From positions 1 through 8,110 of the forward strand of contig CAZWJC010000304.1 of assembly GCA_964634255.1 (NCBI GenBank): a DNA stretch of 8,110 nt. Reading direction: 5' to 3'. The notes under the pieces are model-generated. The model was given only the letters and a program-made list of their open reading frames with translations. It did no database searches and was not told the origin of the DNA. The position numbers and the translations under genes are program-made. Below, one piece after another: positions 6,098 to 8,110 of this stretch (the first letter of the stretch is position 1; each line of letters starts with the position of its first letter). Origin of the DNA: MWDV01 sp964634255 (GTDB lineage Bacteria > Verrucomicrobiota > Verrucomicrobiia > Limisphaerales > MWDV01).

Positions 6098-8110
6098 GTA
6101 AGTTCGCAACAATCATCGGAACATCCCTCCTCATGTTGGCCTCAGCCACGAGTCCCGCCTCCGACGGCTCCTGGAACGCGGATGCCGACGGCAACTGGAG
6201 CGCCGCGGCGAACTGGCTCGGAAACATCTTCGCCGACGGTGCCGGCAGCACCGCTTACTTTACCAACGAGGTGACCGCTGTACGCACGGTGACATTGGAC
6301 TCGGCGCGGACTGTTGGGGGCCTGGTGTTCGGCGATGCCGACAGCGTCGGCACTCCGGAAGCGGGGTGGGTTGTTGCGGGTAGCACGCTGACCTTGAGCA
6401 ACAGCGCTGCAACACCGGTGATTAACGTGCGTGATCTGGCGAATACAGACGGGACCAACGACGCGAAGATCACAGCGGTCGTCAGCAGCGAACAGGGCTT
6501 TGTCAAGAAGGGCCCGAACACGTTGTTCTTGGGCGCGGCCAACACTTTTAGCGCACCAGTCCAGTTGGAAGAAGGAATGGTGGCGGTGGGCAATACGGCG
6601 GCGCTGGGCAGCGGCAACCGCGAAGTTGTCTTCAACGGTGGTGGGGTACGAATGATGTCTGGGGTGGCCTATGCCAACACCAACTACGTGCAGACCTCCG
6701 GCCGAATCTTCAATGCGAGCGGGAACTATGACTCGTTCAACGGCTATTGGAGAGGCACTGGCACCATGTACATTAACACGGCCAACCGGCTCACCATGGG
6801 CAACGGAGTGGCCGCGGCACTCGCGAATTTCACTGGAACGATCTCGTTTGCAGACAGTCCCGCCGGGTTTGCCCGCCTCAACTTGGGCAGCGGATCGGTC
6901 TATGATTGCAGTGCCATCACGATCGACATGGGCACGAATGCGGGACGATTTGGGCCGCGCATGACGAAAGCCAACGGCGTTTGGCGGATCGGTGCTTTGA
7001 AAGGAGAGGGTGCGAATACCCAGCTCCAGTCGAGTGAACAGACCGCGGGCACGCCTTTGTATTGGGAGATTGGAGCGTTGAATACCGATACCTTGTTCGC
7101 TGGCCGTTTCACCCCCTACAGCGGCGGTCGCGTCGGATCATTGATTAAGGTCGGCACGGGCAAGCTGACCCTCAGCAACCCCGGCCACACCTATACGGGC
7201 AACACCACCGTCAGCAACGGCTCGCTGGCCCTCATCGGAACGTGTTCGATCGCCACTTCGCCTCTGATTACGGTTGTCTCTCCGGGTATCTTCGACGTCT
7301 CAGGGATGGATGCGGCCTGGGCACTGGCGGCGGGGCAGACCTTGGCGGGCTCCGGGGGGATTGCTGGTAATGTGGCGATTGTGCAGGGCACGATTACCCC
7401 CGGCTTGACCGGGGTCGGCACCCTCAGCTTTTCCAATGACCTTTCGCAGGCGGGTTCCTACGTGACGACGAACCTCTTCAGGGTTGGCGCCGCCGGCAAC
7501 GACAAGATCTACGTCGCGGGCAATCTGGCGGTGAGCGAGACGGTGGTCGTGCGGGTGGTGCCGACGGGCGCTGTCATTCCGAACGGTACCTACACTCTGA
7601 TGAAATGTGGCGGCACACTCACGGCGGACCTGAGCAATCTGGCGCTGGAATACCCGGCCCAGACCGGCAGTCTGACGTTGGGAGTGAATCCATCCACGAA
7701 GGAAATCTACCTGACCGTGAGCGGCGTATCTTCCGCCGCGAACCTAACGTGGCTGGGCAATGTGGATGGGCAGTGGAACTTCACCACAGCCAACTGGCTG
7801 AATGGCAACGTCGCGAGCCTCTTCACCACCGGCGACAACGTTAGGTTCGATAACACCAGCGCGCGGACCGCCGTGGACCTCGCCATTGACGTCTCTGCGG
7901 GATCCGTCGTCGTGGATGCCACGAAGGATTACGTCTTCGATACCACCACTGGCACGGGCAAAATCACGGGAACGACCAGTCTGCTCAAGACCAACACAGG
8001 CACCGTGACCTTGGTAACAGATAATGACTACACGGGCACGACAACGATCCAGGGCGGTAATCTGGTCGTCGGGGATGGAGCCAACGCCCGCGGCAAGTTC
8101 GGAACCGGCG
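6070..8110 (+). CDS. Giant secreted autotransporter-associated beta-strand repeat protein (3' end outside window)
   Basis: The frame runs without a stop from ATG 6070 to the right edge, giving 680 residues plus one base. The N-terminus is a signal peptide: basic MKKPTARSTRK, hydrophobic ATIIGTSLLMLASA, probable cleavage near SPA at residues 29-31. The mature protein is rich in Gly, Thr, Asn, Val and Ala. It has three beta-strand repeats of the PATR type (TIGR02601/PF12951): residues about 143-182 (FVKKGPNTLFLGAANTFSA), 358-391 (LIKVGTGKLTLSNPGHTYTG) and 637-680 (LLKTNTGTVTLVTDNDYTG). A Trp-rich module opener occurs at W35/W43/W49 and again at W561/W569/W576. Such proteins fold as extended beta-helices and act at the cell surface, often as adhesins or matrix components. 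The secretion route is undetermined, because any beta-barrel, PEP-CTERM or other sorting tail would lie beyond the window. No Shine-Dalgarno sequence precedes the start. Confidence 0.88.
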   Translation, partial: MKKPTARSTRKFATIIGTSLLMLASATSPASDGSWNADADGNWSAAANWLGNIFADGAGSTAYFTNEVTAVRTVTLDSARTVGGLVFGDADSVGTPEAGWVVAGSTLTLSNSAATPVINVRDLANTDGTNDAKITAVVSSEQGFVKKGPNTLFLGAANTFSAPVQLEEGMVAVGNTAALGSGNREVVFNGGGVRMMSGVAYANTNYVQTSGRIFNASGNYDSFNGYWRGTGTMYINTANRLTMGNGVAAALANFTGTISFADSPAGFARLNLGSGSVYDCSAITIDMGTNAGRFGPRMTKANGVWRIGALKGEGANTQLQSSEQTAGTPLYWEIGALNTDTLFAGRFTPYSGGRVGSLIKVGTGKLTLSNPGHTYTGNTTVSNGSLALIGTCSIATSPLITVVSPGIFDVSGMDAAWALAAGQTLAGSGGIAGNVAIVQGTITPGLTGVGTLSFSNDLSQAGSYVTTNLFRVGAAGNDKIYVAGNLAVSETVVVRVVPTGAVIPNGTYTLMKCGGTLTADLSNLALEYPAQTGSLTLGVNPSTKEIYLTVSGVSSAANLTWLGNVDGQWNFTTANWLNGNVASLFTTGDNVRFDNTSARTAVDLAIDVSAGSVVVDATKDYVFDTTTGTGKITGTTSLLKTNTGTVTLVTDNDYTGTTTIQGGNLVVGDGANARGKFGTG
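6163..8110 (+). repeat. Long-period protein module repeat (about 526 residues)
   Basis: Two copies of the same protein-level module are visible in the surface-protein gene. Copy 1 starts at residue 32 (GSWNADADGNWSAAANW) and copy 2 at residue 558 (LTWLGNVDGQWNFTTANW). Each opener is followed by an aromatic-asparagine segment (AYFTN, VRFDN), an RT-x-V/x-D strand, and then a PATR unit. The first copy closes with a DKIYVAGNLAVSETVVVRVV segment typical of the tail of PATR modules. The second copy is cut by the window edge. Similarity is at protein level; the DNA has diverged. Confidence 0.7.

Noticed and set aside
1..8110. A novel defence, mobile or biosynthetic system spanning the window
   Set aside because: Gene orientations, the terminator between the minus-strand genes and unrelated functions argue against a joint system. 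No nuclease, recombinase, reverse transcriptase, toxin or CRISPR-like repeats were seen.

Overview
The window looks like chromosomal DNA from a GC-rich member of the Verrucomicrobiota, or less likely the Planctomycetota. This is inferred from gene content: a DUF1080 protein fused to a PHP-like domain, a secreted Ig/FN3/lectin-like protein, and a very large protein with autotransporter-associated beta-strand repeats. None of the four start codons in view has a clear Shine-Dalgarno sequence. No rRNA, tRNA, CRISPR array, transposase or phage gene was seen.

Layout. (1) Bases 1-675, plus strand: the 3' part of a DnaJ/CbpA-type co-chaperone without a zinc finger; its J domain lies upstream of the window. 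(2) A 109-bp gap with a GC-rich hairpin. (3) 785-2251, plus strand: an exported two-domain protein, DUF1080 (glycoside-hydrolase-like beta-sandwich) followed by a PHP-like metallo-hydrolase domain. (4) 2307-3167, minus strand: a bile acid:sodium symporter (BASS) family membrane transporter, convergent with the previous gene. (5) A rho-independent terminator with a GCAA tetraloop at 3222-3260, serving the next gene. (6) 3288-5462, minus strand: a 724-residue secreted multidomain beta-sandwich protein. (7) A 607-bp divergent intergenic region (5463-6069) with no convincing gene. (8) 6070 to the window end, plus strand: the first 680 residues of a giant secreted repeat protein that stays open past the right edge.

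The genes do not form one operon. The orientation is plus, plus, minus, minus, plus, and the two minus-strand genes are separated by a terminator. What unites the right two thirds is export: three of the five proteins have N-terminal signal peptides and are built from beta-strand domains, which suggests polysaccharide handling or cell-surface and matrix functions. I found no convincing evidence of a new defence, mobile or biosynthetic system. The most unusual items are the DUF1080-PHP fusion with an apparently degenerate PHP metal site, and the long-period modular architecture of the surface protein.
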